DNA of 18,259 nt from Streptomyces sp. NRRL B-1347 (GCF_000720325.1 NZ_JOJM01000095.1:1-18259); one strand, 5' to 3'; shown: positions 1 to 6,299, counted from the first letter of the stretch. Numbers and translations are program-made. The notes: generated from the letters alone by a model not told the origin.

Positions 1-204
1 GGGTGGGACCATCCCGGCGGCGTGTGACCGGGCCTGTCGCGGGGTGCTTGCGGCCGGTGCCCCCATGGACTCCTGCCCTGGATGGGGGCGGGTGGGTGGG
101 GGTGCCCCCGGGCGGGGTGCCCCGGGGCGAGGCGCCCCGGGTGGGGTGGCCCGGGCTTGGGTGTTGGGGGGCCGGTGGAGTCGGGGCCCCGCCGTCGAGG
201 CTAA
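1..204. other. G-rich intergenic DNA left of the insertion sequence
   Basis: I see no convincing gene here. The top strand is unusually G-rich, with runs such as GGGGGCGGGTGGGTGGGGG near 83-102. Before the insertion sequence arrived this stretch lay directly downstream of the MFS gene that now ends at 1097. Bases 1-17 (GGGTGGGACCATCCCGG) match, with one mismatch, the reverse complement of 18084-18100, so both ends of the window carry a copy of the same short intergenic repeat. A strong hairpin at 121-141 is listed separately. Confidence 0.6.
121..141 (-). terminator. Perfect 9-bp hairpin, probable original terminator of the MFS gene
   Basis: CCCGGGGCG (121-129) and CGCCCCGGG (133-141) are perfectly complementary around a 3-nt loop. 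There is no T-tract, which is usual for Streptomyces terminators. In the uninterrupted chromosome it would lie about 60-80 bases beyond the MFS stop codon, the expected place for a terminator. The insertion sequence has moved it 896 bases further away (893-bp element plus 3-bp duplication). The role is inferred from structure and position. Confidence 0.45.
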
Positions 205-221
205 GAACTCCTAACGCAACG
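205..221 (+). repeat. Left terminal inverted repeat of the IS5-family element
   Basis: GAACTCCTAACGCAACG is the exact reverse complement of 1081-1097. It is preceded by the TAA target duplication (202-204). Confidence 0.92.
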
Positions 222-240
222 CGGGTAGCCGTGTCTTTCG

Positions 241-1091
241 ATGGGGTGTGTCGGTTGCTCTGGTGTGAGTGGTAGGAACCCTCAACCCTGGCTGGTTGAC
301 GATGAGTTGTGGTGGAGAATCGAGCCGTTGTTGCCGACGGCGCCACCCGGACACCGGCGCCCCGGCCGCAAGAGGGCGCTGGAGGACCGCAAGGTGCTGT
401 GCGGGATCCTGTTCGTCCTCTACACCGGCATCCAGTGGGAATGGCTGCCCCAGGAGCTCGGGTTCGGCTCCGGGATGACCTGCTGGCGCCGTCTGCGGGA
501 CTGGAACAACGCCGGGGTGTGGCAGCGGCTGCACGAGATGCTGCTGGACGAGTTGCGGGCCACCGGCCGTCTGGACCTGTCACGGGCGGTGATCGACAGC
601 TCCCACGTTCGGGCACTCAAGGGCGGCCCAAAACCGGACGGAGCCCAGTCGACCGCGGCCGACCGGGCTCCAAGCACCACGTGATCTGCGATGCCACCGG
701 CATCCCCCTGGCTGTGACCCTGACCGGCGGCAACCGCAACGACGTCACCCAGCTCATGCCGCTGCTGGCGGCGATCCCGCGCATCCGGGGCAGACGCGGC
801 CGGCCCCGCCAGCGGCCGAAGGAGGTCTACGCCGACCGCGGCTACGATCACGACTGCTACCGCCGCCAGGTCTGGGCGAAGGGCATCAAGCCCGTCATCG
901 CCCGCCGCGGCACCGCCCACGGCTCCGGCCTGGGAACCAGACGGTGGGTCATCGAGCAGACGATCGCGTTACTGCACTGGTTCGGCCGCCTGCGCATCCG
1001 CTGGGAGACCCGTGACGACATCCACGAAGCATTCCTCAAACTCGCCTGCTCACTGATCTGCTGGCGACGCCTACGAACCACGTTGCGTTAG
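241..1091 (+). CDS. IS5-family DDE transposase made by programmed -1 frameshifting
   Basis: The first part (241 to about 633) carries the N-terminal IS5 domain, with the DELWWRIEPLLP region and the first catalytic Asp in VIDSSH (D119). The second part continues in the -1 frame and gives KTGRSPVDRGRPGSKHHV, then the second Asp in YADRGYD (D199) and the Glu in RRWVIEQT (E239). Joined at 627-633 the product is about 283 residues, normal for this family. Read without the shift, the first frame stops at 684 and yields only 147 residues lacking two catalytic residues. The start is uncertain: ATG 241 is the first in-frame start after a TAG at 226-228, and GTG 265 is an alternative; neither has a clear ribosome-binding site. 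Codon 969-971 is TTA, rare in Streptomyces. The shift is a functional signal rather than decay, as judged from the slippery site and stem-loop. Confidence 0.9.
627..671 (+). promoter_or_regulatory. Programmed -1 ribosomal frameshift signal
   Basis: The heptamer C-CCA-AAA (627-633) fits X-XXY-YYZ in the frame of the upstream part. A 6-base spacer (634-639) follows. Then comes a stem-loop: GGAGCCC (640-646) pairs with GGGCTCC (665-671), and after one mismatch GTCG (648-651) pairs with CGAC (660-663). The reading frame obtained after the slip restores the conserved transposase sequence exactly. Heptamer, spacer length and stem together are the classic arrangement. Confidence 0.85.
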
Positions 1092-1097
1092 GAGTTC
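1081..1097 (-). repeat. Right terminal inverted repeat of the IS5-family element
   Basis: This is the exact reverse complement of 205-221. It contains the transposase stop codon (TAG, 1089-1091). Its last base, C1097, supplies the third base of the stop codon of the MFS gene on the other strand. Confidence 0.92.
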
Positions 1098-2362
1098 TAA
1101 GCGGCAGCGGCCTCGCGGCGACGGGTGGCGTCCTCGTCCGTGGCCGAGTCGTACGAGAGCAGCGACGGCAGCACCGCGCACAGCGCGGCCACCGCGCCCA
1201 CGCAGACGAGCCCGCCGGACCAGATGGCGGGCCGGGTCCCCGTCCACCCGGCCGCCGCCCCCGCCCGGACCTGCCCGAGCTGCGGCCCGACGCTGTAGGA
1301 CAGGACCTCGATCCCGGCGAGCCGCCCCCGCAGCTCGTCGGGGATGGTCTGGTTCCAGATGGTGCTGCGGGCCAGGCCGCTGAGCATGTCGCCCGCCCCG
1401 GCGACGGCGAGGGCGACGAGGACCAGCCAGACGTTGGACAGCAGCCCCGCCGCGGTGATGGCGAGCCCCCACCCGGCCGCCCCGCACACCACGAGCACCC
1501 CGTGCCGCCGTACCCGCGAGGTCCAGCCGCTGGTGAGGCTGAGCAGCAGCGATCCGACGGCCCCCGCGGCGTACATCAGGCCGAGCGACCACTCCGCGTC
1601 CAGGTCGTCCGCGAGGAACGGGAAGATCGTGTTGGGGAAGGCGAACACCATGGCCGCCCCGTCGATGGCGTAGGTGCCGAGGAGCACAGGGCGCGACCAC
1701 GCGTACCGTGCCCCCTCCGCGAGCCCCCGAAGGGACGGCTTCTGCGCGCCGTGCGCGGCGGGCGCGGGCGAGAGCCGGGTGCACAGCAGCACGGAGACGG
1801 CGAAGCCGACGACCGTGACGGCGTACGCGCTGGCGTGCCCGGCGTAGGCCACGACGACGCCCGCGAGGGCGGGCCCGGCGATGGCGCCGACGTTCCAGCG
1901 CAGCGAGTTGAGCGCGGCGGCGGCCGTGAGCTGGTCGTGCGGCACGATCCGGGCGAGCAGCGAGTCGAGCGCGGGGCGCTGGAGTCCGGCGAGCCCGGAG
2001 ACCCCGGCCGCCACCAGGTACAGGGGCCACAGGAGCGGCTGCGGCAGCAGGGCGTTGACGAACAGGACGAGGGCCAGCAGTCCGAGCGCGGCCTCCGTCA
2101 GGAGGATCACCTTGCGCCGGTCCACCGCGTCGGCGAGCGCCCCGCCGTACAGACCGCAGACGATCAGCGGGATCAGCTCGACCGCGCCCATCGCGCCGAC
2201 CGCGAGCGGCGAGTCGGTGAGGTCCTTGATCTGGAGCGGCAGGGCGATCAGCGCCATGAAACTGCCGAAGTAGGTGACCAGGCCCTGGACCCAGAGGAGC
2301 CGGAAGTCCCGGCTGGAGCGCCAGGGGGAGAGGTCGGGCAGTATCGCGGCGATTCGTTTCAC
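1097..2362 (-). CDS. MFS exporter, DHA3 / EntS-like family
   Basis: A 421-residue, 12-helix major facilitator resembling the EntS/MFS_3 group, whose known members export siderophores or drugs; the substrate here cannot be read from sequence. Signs are the N-terminal SRDFRLLWVQGLVTYFGSFM helix, the loop GGALADAVDRRKVIL (motif A, about residues 73-87), LQRPALDSLLARIVP and the NSLRWNVGAIAGPALAG segment in helix 5. The start is GTG (2362) with no Shine-Dalgarno sequence. It fits a leaderless mRNA, because a -35 TTGCAC (bottom strand of 2395-2400) and -10 GAGCAT (2371-2376) lie 18 bases apart just upstream. The stop codon TAG (1097-1099) overlaps the insertion-sequence target duplication, so the protein is unchanged by the insertion. 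No partner gene is co-transcribed. Confidence 0.88.
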   Translation of the reverse strand: MKRIAAILPDLSPWRSSRDFRLLWVQGLVTYFGSFMALIALPLQIKDLTDSPLAVGAMGAVELIPLIVCGLYGGALADAVDRRKVILLTEAALGLLALVLFVNALLPQPLLWPLYLVAAGVSGLAGLQRPALDSLLARIVPHDQLTAAAALNSLRWNVGAIAGPALAGVVVAYAGHASAYAVTVVGFAVSVLLCTRLSPAPAAHGAQKPSLRGLAEGARYAWSRPVLLGTYAIDGAAMVFAFPNTIFPFLADDLDAEWSLGLMYAAGAVGSLLLSLTSGWTSRVRRHGVLVVCGAAGWGLAITAAGLLSNVWLVLVALAVAGAGDMLSGLARSTIWNQTIPDELRGRLAGIEVLSYSVGPQLGQVRAGAAAGWTGTRPAIWSGGLVCVGAVAALCAVLPSLLSYDSATDEDATRRREAAAA

Positions 2363-2370
2363 AAGGGGAC

Positions 2371-2400
2371 ATGCTCAGCGGCACGGATGCCGTCGTGCAA
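2371..2400 (-). promoter_or_regulatory. Candidate promoter of the DHA3 MFS gene
   Basis: On the bottom strand TTGCAC (2395-2400) and GAGCAT (2371-2376) are separated by 18 bases. The -10 ends 8 bases before the GTG start, which would give a leaderless or nearly leaderless transcript. A 5-bp inverted repeat, GCACG/CGTGC (2381-2385 and 2394-2398), lies in the spacer and could be an operator. Called by eye only. Confidence 0.35.
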
Positions 2401-2420
2401 ACGATTTCTCGAACACCAGT

Positions 2421-2474
2421 CGCCCCCGGCCCGTCAGTCACCCCTGGCCCGTCAGTCGTCCCCGGCCCGCCGGT
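2421..2474. repeat. Three tandem 18-bp repeats
   Basis: The units are CGCCCCCGGCCCGTCAGT (2421-2438), CACCCCTGGCCCGTCAGT (2439-2456) and the more diverged CGTCCCCGGCCCGCCGGT (2457-2474). A partial fourth copy ending CCCGTCAG follows at about 2475-2497. They lie between the 3' end of the gene at 2532-3143 and the promoter of the MFS gene, in non-coding DNA. I know of no function. Confidence 0.7.
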
Positions 2475-2531
2475 CCCCCCGGCCCCTGACCCGTCAGCCG
2501 CCCTCCGAGGCCGCCCGTCGGCCCGGAGCCC

Positions 2532-3143
2532 TCACCACCGCGTCGGCGGCGGCGCCGTCAGCTGGTCCGCGAGGCGCGAGAGGCGGTCGCGCACGCGGCG
2601 GCGTCCCCGTGGCGCGGGCAGGCTGTTCTCGCCCGTCGCCGCGCTCACCAGGTGCTGCACCGTGTCGAGGTCGAGGTCGCCGTCGCGCGGCACGGTGAGC
2701 GCCTCGTGGGCGAGCGCCCCGAGCTCGTCCGCGGCGCCGGTGTCCGGGCCGAGCGCGAAGACCGTCGCGCCCGCGCGCCGCGCGCCGTGGACGCGGGACA
2801 GCAGCCCCGGCGCGGGCGTGCCGGGCGCGACCACGAGCAGCGTCTCGCCGCGCCGGGCGGCCTCGACGCGGCCGAGCCCCACCGACAGGTGCGCGGGCGC
2901 CCCTGCCCGCGGCCGGTGGCGCACGAGCGTGGGCGTCAGCTCGGGCGTGCCGGACCAGGCGGCCTCGTCGGTGAGGTGCGCGGCCAGGTGCCACGGCTCG
3001 TACTCGCGCGTGCCCACCAGGAGCAGGCCCCCGCCGTGCGGCTCCACGCTGGCGCGCAGCGCCCCCGCGAAGCGGCGCGTGGCGCCCGGCCATTCGGTGC
3101 CGTTCAGAACTTCGCGCAACAGCGCGACCCGTACCGCGTCCAT
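2532..3143 (-). CDS. Conserved hypothetical protein, weakly SIS-like
   Basis: A 203-residue soluble protein I do not recognise with certainty. Residues about 37-60 (GGGLLLVGTREYEPWHLAAHL) and 99-155 (GETLLVVAPGTPAPGLLSRVH, then RRAGATVFALGP, then ALAHEALTVPRD) follow the pattern of a phosphosugar-binding SIS domain: a glycine-rich strand-turn, a hydrophobic strand, a helix with RRAGA, and a final AHEALTVP in place of the usual AD-x-x-LxVP. The characteristic Ser/Thr-rich sugar-phosphate loop is not clear, so it may be a degenerate or structural relative. The start is ATG 3143. There is no strong Shine-Dalgarno, but a GAGGC/GCCTC inverted repeat abuts the start codon. It is transcribed divergently from the sialidase across an 80-bp gap, suggesting joint control. 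The tail (RGRRRVRDRLSRLADQL) is basic and helical. Confidence 0.7.
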   Translation of the reverse strand: MDAVRVALLREVLNGTEWPGATRRFAGALRASVEPHGGGLLLVGTREYEPWHLAAHLTDEAAWSGTPELTPTLVRHRPRAGAPAHLSVGLGRVEAARRGETLLVVAPGTPAPGLLSRVHGARRAGATVFALGPDTGAADELGALAHEALTVPRDGDLDLDTVQHLVSAATGENSLPAPRGRRRVRDRLSRLADQLTAPPPTRW

Positions 3144-3144
3144 A

Positions 3145-3161
3145 GAGGCGCATACTGCCTC
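3145..3161. promoter_or_regulatory. Inverted repeat abutting the start of the 2532-3143 gene
   Basis: GAGGC (3145-3149) and GCCTC (3157-3161) are separated by 7 bases, immediately before the ATG of the bottom-strand gene. On the bottom strand CAGTAT (3152-3157) within it could serve as a -10 for a leaderless transcript. The site may be an operator or part of the promoter; this is inference. Confidence 0.35.
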
Positions 3162-3180
3162 AACAAGTCATTCGTACAGC

Positions 3181-3194
3181 CGGAGTTCACTCCG
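3181..3194. promoter_or_regulatory. Perfect palindrome upstream of the sialidase gene
   Basis: CGGAGTTCACTCCG consists of CGGAGT and ACTCCG around TC. It lies 29 bases before the sialidase start, in the 80-bp divergent promoter region. The size and symmetry suit a dimeric repressor, but no regulator gene is adjacent, so its ligand and binder are unknown. Confidence 0.4.
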
Positions 3195-3223
3195 AATTCC
3201 CCCGAGGTGGGGAAGGGGCGGGG

Positions 3224-4309
3224 ATGGCAGTGGAGACAGTTGAGGTGTCCGTCCCGTTCCGGGCGGGCCGCGAAGGGTACGCCAGCTTCCGCATCCCGGC
3301 GGTCGTCGTCACGCACGACGGCTCCGTCCTGGCCTTCTGCGAGGGCCGCGTCGGGTCGCAGGAGGACTTCGGGAACATCGACGTCGTCCTGAAGCGGTCC
3401 ACCGACGGCGGCCGCACCTGGGGACCGCTCCAGGTCGTCGGCGCCAACGGCACCGACCTCGCGGGGAATCCGGCCCCCGTGGTCCTCGACACCGGACGGA
3501 TCCTGCTCGTCCAGGTCAGGAACGCGGCCGAGGCCACCGAGGACGCCATCAGGCGCGGCCGGGTCGCTCCGGCGGACGGCCGCAGGGTCTGGGTGCAGCA
3601 CAGCGACGACGACGGGCTCACCTGGTCGGTGCCCCGGGAGATCACCAAGCAGGTGAAGCGGGCGAACTGGCGCTGGTACGCGACCACGCCGGGCCACGCG
3701 ATCCAGCTCCGCGACGGCCGGATCGTCGTCCCCGCCAACCACTCGCTGCCGCCCACCGGCACGGACAACGGCACCGAGGGCCGCTACAACGGCGGGCACT
3801 GCCTGCTGAGCGACAACCTCGGCCAGACCTGGCGCATCGGCTACGTCGACGACAACACCAACGGCTACGTCAACGTCAACGAGACCACCGCCGCCGAACT
3901 CCCCGACGGCCGCGTCTACTTCAACACCCGCAACGACTCGCCTGCCCCCGGCAACCGCGCCGACGCCCACTCCCGCGACGGCGGCGCCGGCCTCGTCAAG
4001 CCGTTCCGGCCGCAGTCCTGTCTGACCGGCCCCGTCGTCGAGTGCAGCGTGCTCCAGGTGCGCGACCCGGACGTGCTGCTCTTCTCCGGCCCCGCCGACC
4101 CCGGCTTCCGCGCGCAGATGAGCATCCGCAGGAGCGACGACCACGGCACCACCTGGCAGCCCGTGCACACCGTCGACGGGCTGCCCGCCGCGTACTCCGA
4201 CCTCGTACGCGTCGACGAGGACACCATCGGACTCCTGTACGAGACCGGGGACTTCAGCGCGTACGAGACGATCACCTTCCGGAGGGTGCCGCTCCACCGG
4301 CTCACCTGA
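3224..4309 (+). CDS. Exo-alpha-sialidase (GH33-type), apparently not secreted
   Basis: A 361-residue six-bladed beta-propeller glycosidase expected to release terminal sialic acids. The FRIP motif is at 22-25 with the first triad Arg (R23). The probable acid/base Asp is D48. Four Asp boxes are visible: STDGGRTW (59-66), SDDDGLTW (127-134), SDNLGQTW (196-203) and SDDHGTTW (304-311). VNETTAAEL supplies the Glu (E220 or E225) that activates the Tyr nucleophile, probably Y324 in AAYSDL. R236 (FNTRND) and R296 are the likely other triad arginines. The assignment of individual residues is by motif, not structure. Length fits a bare catalytic domain. There is no signal peptide, transmembrane segment or carbohydrate-binding module, which is unusual for a sialidase and points to a cytoplasmic or non-classically exported enzyme. 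The start ATG 3224 follows a GGGGAAGGGG-type ribosome-binding site. Confidence 0.9.
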   Translation: MAVETVEVSVPFRAGREGYASFRIPAVVVTHDGSVLAFCEGRVGSQEDFGNIDVVLKRSTDGGRTWGPLQVVGANGTDLAGNPAPVVLDTGRILLVQVRNAAEATEDAIRRGRVAPADGRRVWVQHSDDDGLTWSVPREITKQVKRANWRWYATTPGHAIQLRDGRIVVPANHSLPPTGTDNGTEGRYNGGHCLLSDNLGQTWRIGYVDDNTNGYVNVNETTAAELPDGRVYFNTRNDSPAPGNRADAHSRDGGAGLVKPFRPQSCLTGPVVECSVLQVRDPDVLLFSGPADPGFRAQMSIRRSDDHGTTWQPVHTVDGLPAAYSDLVRVDEDTIGLLYETGDFSAYETITFRRVPLHRLT

Positions 4310-4333
4310 CCGCGGCCGCCGCGCGCGCGGACG

Positions 4334-4339
4334 TAGGGT
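4334..4339 (+). promoter_or_regulatory. -10 box for a leaderless npdG transcript
   Basis: TAGGGT fits TANNNT, and its last base lies 7 bases before the A of the npdG ATG. No Shine-Dalgarno sequence precedes the gene, which agrees with a transcript starting at the start codon. A clear -35 is not visible. Confidence 0.5.
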
Positions 4340-4345
4340 CTGACC

Positions 4346-5050
4346 ATGACTTCCACGGAAAGTGTGCAGAAGGCGCCCGCCAAGGACCCCTGGGACCTGC
4401 CCGACGTGTCCGGGCTCGTCGTCGGGGTCCTCGGCGGCACCGGTGACCAGGGGCGCGGCCTCGCCTACCGGCTCGCCCGCGCCGGGCAGAAGGTGATCAT
4501 CGGCTCCCGCGCGGCCGAGCGCGCCGAGGCCGCGGCCGCCGAGCTCGGCCTGGGCGTCGAGGGCGCGGACAACGCCGAGTGCGCGCGGCGCAGCGACATC
4601 GTGATCGTCGCCGTGCCGTGGGACGGCCACGCCAAGACCCTCGAAGCGCTGCGCGAGCCGCTCGCGGGCAAGCTCGTCGTCGACTGCGTGAACCCGCTCG
4701 GCTTCGACAAGAAGGGCGCCTACGCCCTCAAGCCCGAGGAGGGCAGCGCCGCCGAGCAGGCCGCCGCGCTGCTCCCCGACTCCCGGGTGACGGCCGCCTT
4801 CCACCACCTGTCGGCCGTCCTGCTCCAGGACGAGTCGATCGAGGAGATCGACACCGATGTGATGGTGCTCGGCGAGAGCCGCGCCGACACGGACCAGGTG
4901 CAGGCGCTCGCCGCCCGCATCCCCGGCATGCGGGGCGTCTTCGCCGGGCGACTGCGGGGCGCCCACCAGGTGGAGTCCCTGGTCGCCAACCTGATCTCCG
5001 TCAACCGGCGCTACAAGGCGCACGCGGGGCTCCGGCTCACCGACGTCTAG
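4346..5050 (+). CDS. npdG: NADPH:coenzyme F420 oxidoreductase (F420-dependent NADP reductase)
   Basis: A 234-residue cytosolic enzyme of the Fno/NpdG family that passes hydride between NADP(H) and the deazaflavin F420, supplying F420H2 to F420-dependent reductases. The N-terminal Rossmann fold is clear: VVGVLGGTGDQGRGLAYRLA (25-44) is the nucleotide loop, and GSRAAERA after the second strand provides Ser/Arg for the NADP phosphate. SDIVIVAVPWDGH and KLVVDCVNPLGFDKKG follow the family pattern, as does the C-terminal half with AAFHHLSAVLLQD and GAHQVESLVANLISVNRRYKAH. The first 20 or so residues are an extra, less conserved extension. Translation is probably leaderless, with TAGGGT 7 bases before the ATG. 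The gene stands 36 bases beyond the sialidase but has its own promoter, so it need not be in the same operon. Confidence 0.93.
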   Translation: MTSTESVQKAPAKDPWDLPDVSGLVVGVLGGTGDQGRGLAYRLARAGQKVIIGSRAAERAEAAAAELGLGVEGADNAECARRSDIVIVAVPWDGHAKTLEALREPLAGKLVVDCVNPLGFDKKGAYALKPEEGSAAEQAAALLPDSRVTAAFHHLSAVLLQDESIEEIDTDVMVLGESRADTDQVQALAARIPGMRGVFAGRLRGAHQVESLVANLISVNRRYKAHAGLRLTDV

Positions 5051-5055
5051 GCCCG

Positions 5056-5074
5056 TGCCCCGGCGGGCGGGGCA
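5056..5074 (+). terminator. Hairpin after npdG
   Basis: TGCCCC (5056-5061) and GGGGCA (5069-5074) pair around a 7-base loop, beginning 6 bases after the npdG stop codon. No T-tract follows. Position and shape suggest a Streptomyces-type terminator. Confidence 0.5.
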
Positions 5075-5139
5075 TGGGGGACACTGGTGCGGTACGTCCG
5101 TCCGGAATGCCGCGTTGCTGTGATCAGGAGCCGAACCCC

Positions 5140-5334
5140 ATGCCCCGCCTAGCGCTGTACACCCTCGTCGTCTGCGTCCTGGCCGTCGCCGCCGCGGTGG
5201 TCTCCTTCGTCCAGGGCAGCTTCCTGGGCATCGTGTGGGTGTTGCTCGCCGGCCTGTCGTCCAACATGACCTGGTACTACTACCGGCGCGCCAAGCTCGA
5301 GCGCGCGGCGAGGACCGCCGCCGCTAGCCAGTGA
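5140..5334 (+). CDS. Small conserved membrane protein (64 aa)
   Basis: A 64-residue protein with two probable transmembrane helices: LALYTLVVCVLAVAAAVVSF (4-23) and SFLGIVWVLLAGLSSNMTWY (27-46). A basic tail YYRRAKLERAARTAAASQ follows and probably faces the cytosol. The start ATG 5140 is preceded by AGGAG (5126-5130) at a good 9-base spacing, which supports it over any longer reading frame. I do not know a function. Its last 11 bases overlap the end of the convergent protease gene. Confidence 0.82.
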   Translation: MPRLALYTLVVCVLAVAAAVVSFVQGSFLGIVWVLLAGLSSNMTWYYYRRAKLERAARTAAASQ

Positions 5335-6118
5335 TCTCCGGGATGTCCGGGGTGCCCTGCCAGAAGCGGTAGAGCCGCTGGCCCCAGTAGGTGTCCCACT
5401 CCTCGACGCCGAGGCCGCGCAGGATCGCGTCCACCGCGTCGAAGAACGCGTGGTTGACCTCCGGGATCCACAGGACGCCGAACACCGCGAGCAGGCCGAA
5501 CGGCGCGAACGGCTCCACCTGGCGGCGCACCGAGTACGACAGCCACGGCTCGATGACGCCGTACCCGTCCAGGCCGGGGATCGGCAGGAAGTTCAGGATC
5601 GCCGCCGTCACCTGGAGCAGCGCCAGGAACGCCAGGGCGTACCGGAAGGTGTCCGGGACGCCGTCGAGCGCGTCCAGCCAGAACGGGGCCGTGCACACGA
5701 TCGCGAACAGCACGTTCGTCAGCGGGCCCGCCGCCGAGATCAGGCTGTGCCGCCAGCGGCCCCGGATCCGCCCCCGCTCGATGAACACGGCACCGCCGGG
5801 CAGGCCGATGCCGCCCATGATCACGAAGAGCACCGGCAGCACGATGCTGAGCAGCGCGTGCGTGTACTTCAGCGGGTTCAGGGTCAGATAGCCCTTCGCC
5901 CCGACGGAGATGTCGCCGCCGTGCAGGGCGGTGCGCGCGTGCGCGTACTCGTGCAGGCACAGCGACACCACCCAGGCCGCCGTCACGAACAGGAAGACGG
6001 CGAAGCCGGGGTTGTCCGCGAAGCCGGTCCAGGCCGCCCAGCCGCTCACCGCGGTGACGGCGGCGATGCCGAGGAAGACGGGGCTGACCCGGCGGTCGCC
6101 GTGGGAGTGGCCGGTCAT
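5324..6118 (-). CDS. Site-2-type membrane zinc metalloprotease (peptidase M50)
   Basis: A 264-residue polytopic membrane protein. Zinc-binding HEYAH (H56, E57, H60) lies in helix 2. The third ligand Asp is in LPIPGLDGYG (D184). SAAGPLTNVL (128-137) is the conserved AAGPxxN segment. About six hydrophobic helices are visible, and no PDZ or CBS domain, so this is a minimal M50 protease of the FtsH-independent, rhomboid-like size class. Such enzymes cleave substrates within the membrane, for example anti-sigma factors, but the substrate is not indicated here. I chose ATG 6118 because AGGAG sits 9 bases upstream on the bottom strand; the open frame extends further upstream, but the extra residues are low-complexity. 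The gene is divergent from the SARP regulator (187-bp gap). Confidence 0.88.
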   Translation of the reverse strand: MTGHSHGDRRVSPVFLGIAAVTAVSGWAAWTGFADNPGFAVFLFVTAAWVVSLCLHEYAHARTALHGGDISVGAKGYLTLNPLKYTHALLSIVLPVLFVIMGGIGLPGGAVFIERGRIRGRWRHSLISAAGPLTNVLFAIVCTAPFWLDALDGVPDTFRYALAFLALLQVTAAILNFLPIPGLDGYGVIEPWLSYSVRRQVEPFAPFGLLAVFGVLWIPEVNHAFFDAVDAILRGLGVEEWDTYWGQRLYRFWQGTPDIPEITG

Positions 6119-6293
6119 GGTGCGGGGCTCCTGGGGTTCGTGCGGTCGCCGTACGCCCGGGGCGGGCGTGCGGCAGGCGTGGCCTGGCGCGGCGTGCCCG
6201 ACCGTACAGCAGGAGTACGTGAACGTCCGGCGACGGCGGGGAGGTTCCGCGGGCCCCGCGGAGCCCGGAAACCGGGCCCGGAGCGCCAACGGC

Positions 6294-6299
6294 GACAAT
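6294..6299 (+). promoter_or_regulatory. Possible -10 box for a leaderless SARP transcript
   Basis: GACAAT ends 7 bases before the GTG start at 6306 and keeps the key A2 and T6 of the -10 consensus. It shows the same spacing as the npdG box. No convincing -35 is visible. Confidence 0.35.

Larger units (their letters stand above)
205..1097 (+). mobile_element. Complete IS5-family (IS427-like) insertion sequence, 893 bp
   Basis: Perfect 17-bp terminal inverted repeats (GAACTCCTAACGCAACG) lie at 205-221 and, inverted, at 1081-1097. They are flanked by the trinucleotide TAA at 202-204 and 1098-1100, a target duplication of the size seen in IS5-family members. The direct repeat can also be read as CTAAG (201-205 and 1097-1101), because the ends and the target are partly self-complementary, so the exact boundary is uncertain by 1-2 bases. 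The element holds one transposase encoded in two frames joined by a -1 frameshift signal. Intact ends, intact duplication and complete DDE residues suggest a recent, possibly active insertion. The transposase stop codon (1089-1091) lies within the right inverted repeat. Confidence 0.92.

Noticed and set aside
241..684. Transposase as a pseudogene because its first frame stops early
   Set aside because: The frame change coincides with a slippery heptamer and downstream stem-loop, and all catalytic residues and both IS ends are intact.
2421..2497. The 18-bp tandem units as a CRISPR array
   Set aside because: The units are directly adjacent with no spacers, and no cas genes are present.
4310..4345. 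Sialidase and npdG as one operon
   Set aside because: The 36-base gap contains a good -10 for a leaderless npdG transcript, and the functions are unrelated. Read-through remains possible.
3104..5023. 639-codon bottom-strand frame across the sialidase and npdG
   Set aside because: It has no recognisable motif and composition typical of antisense shadows; it runs through two well-supported genes.
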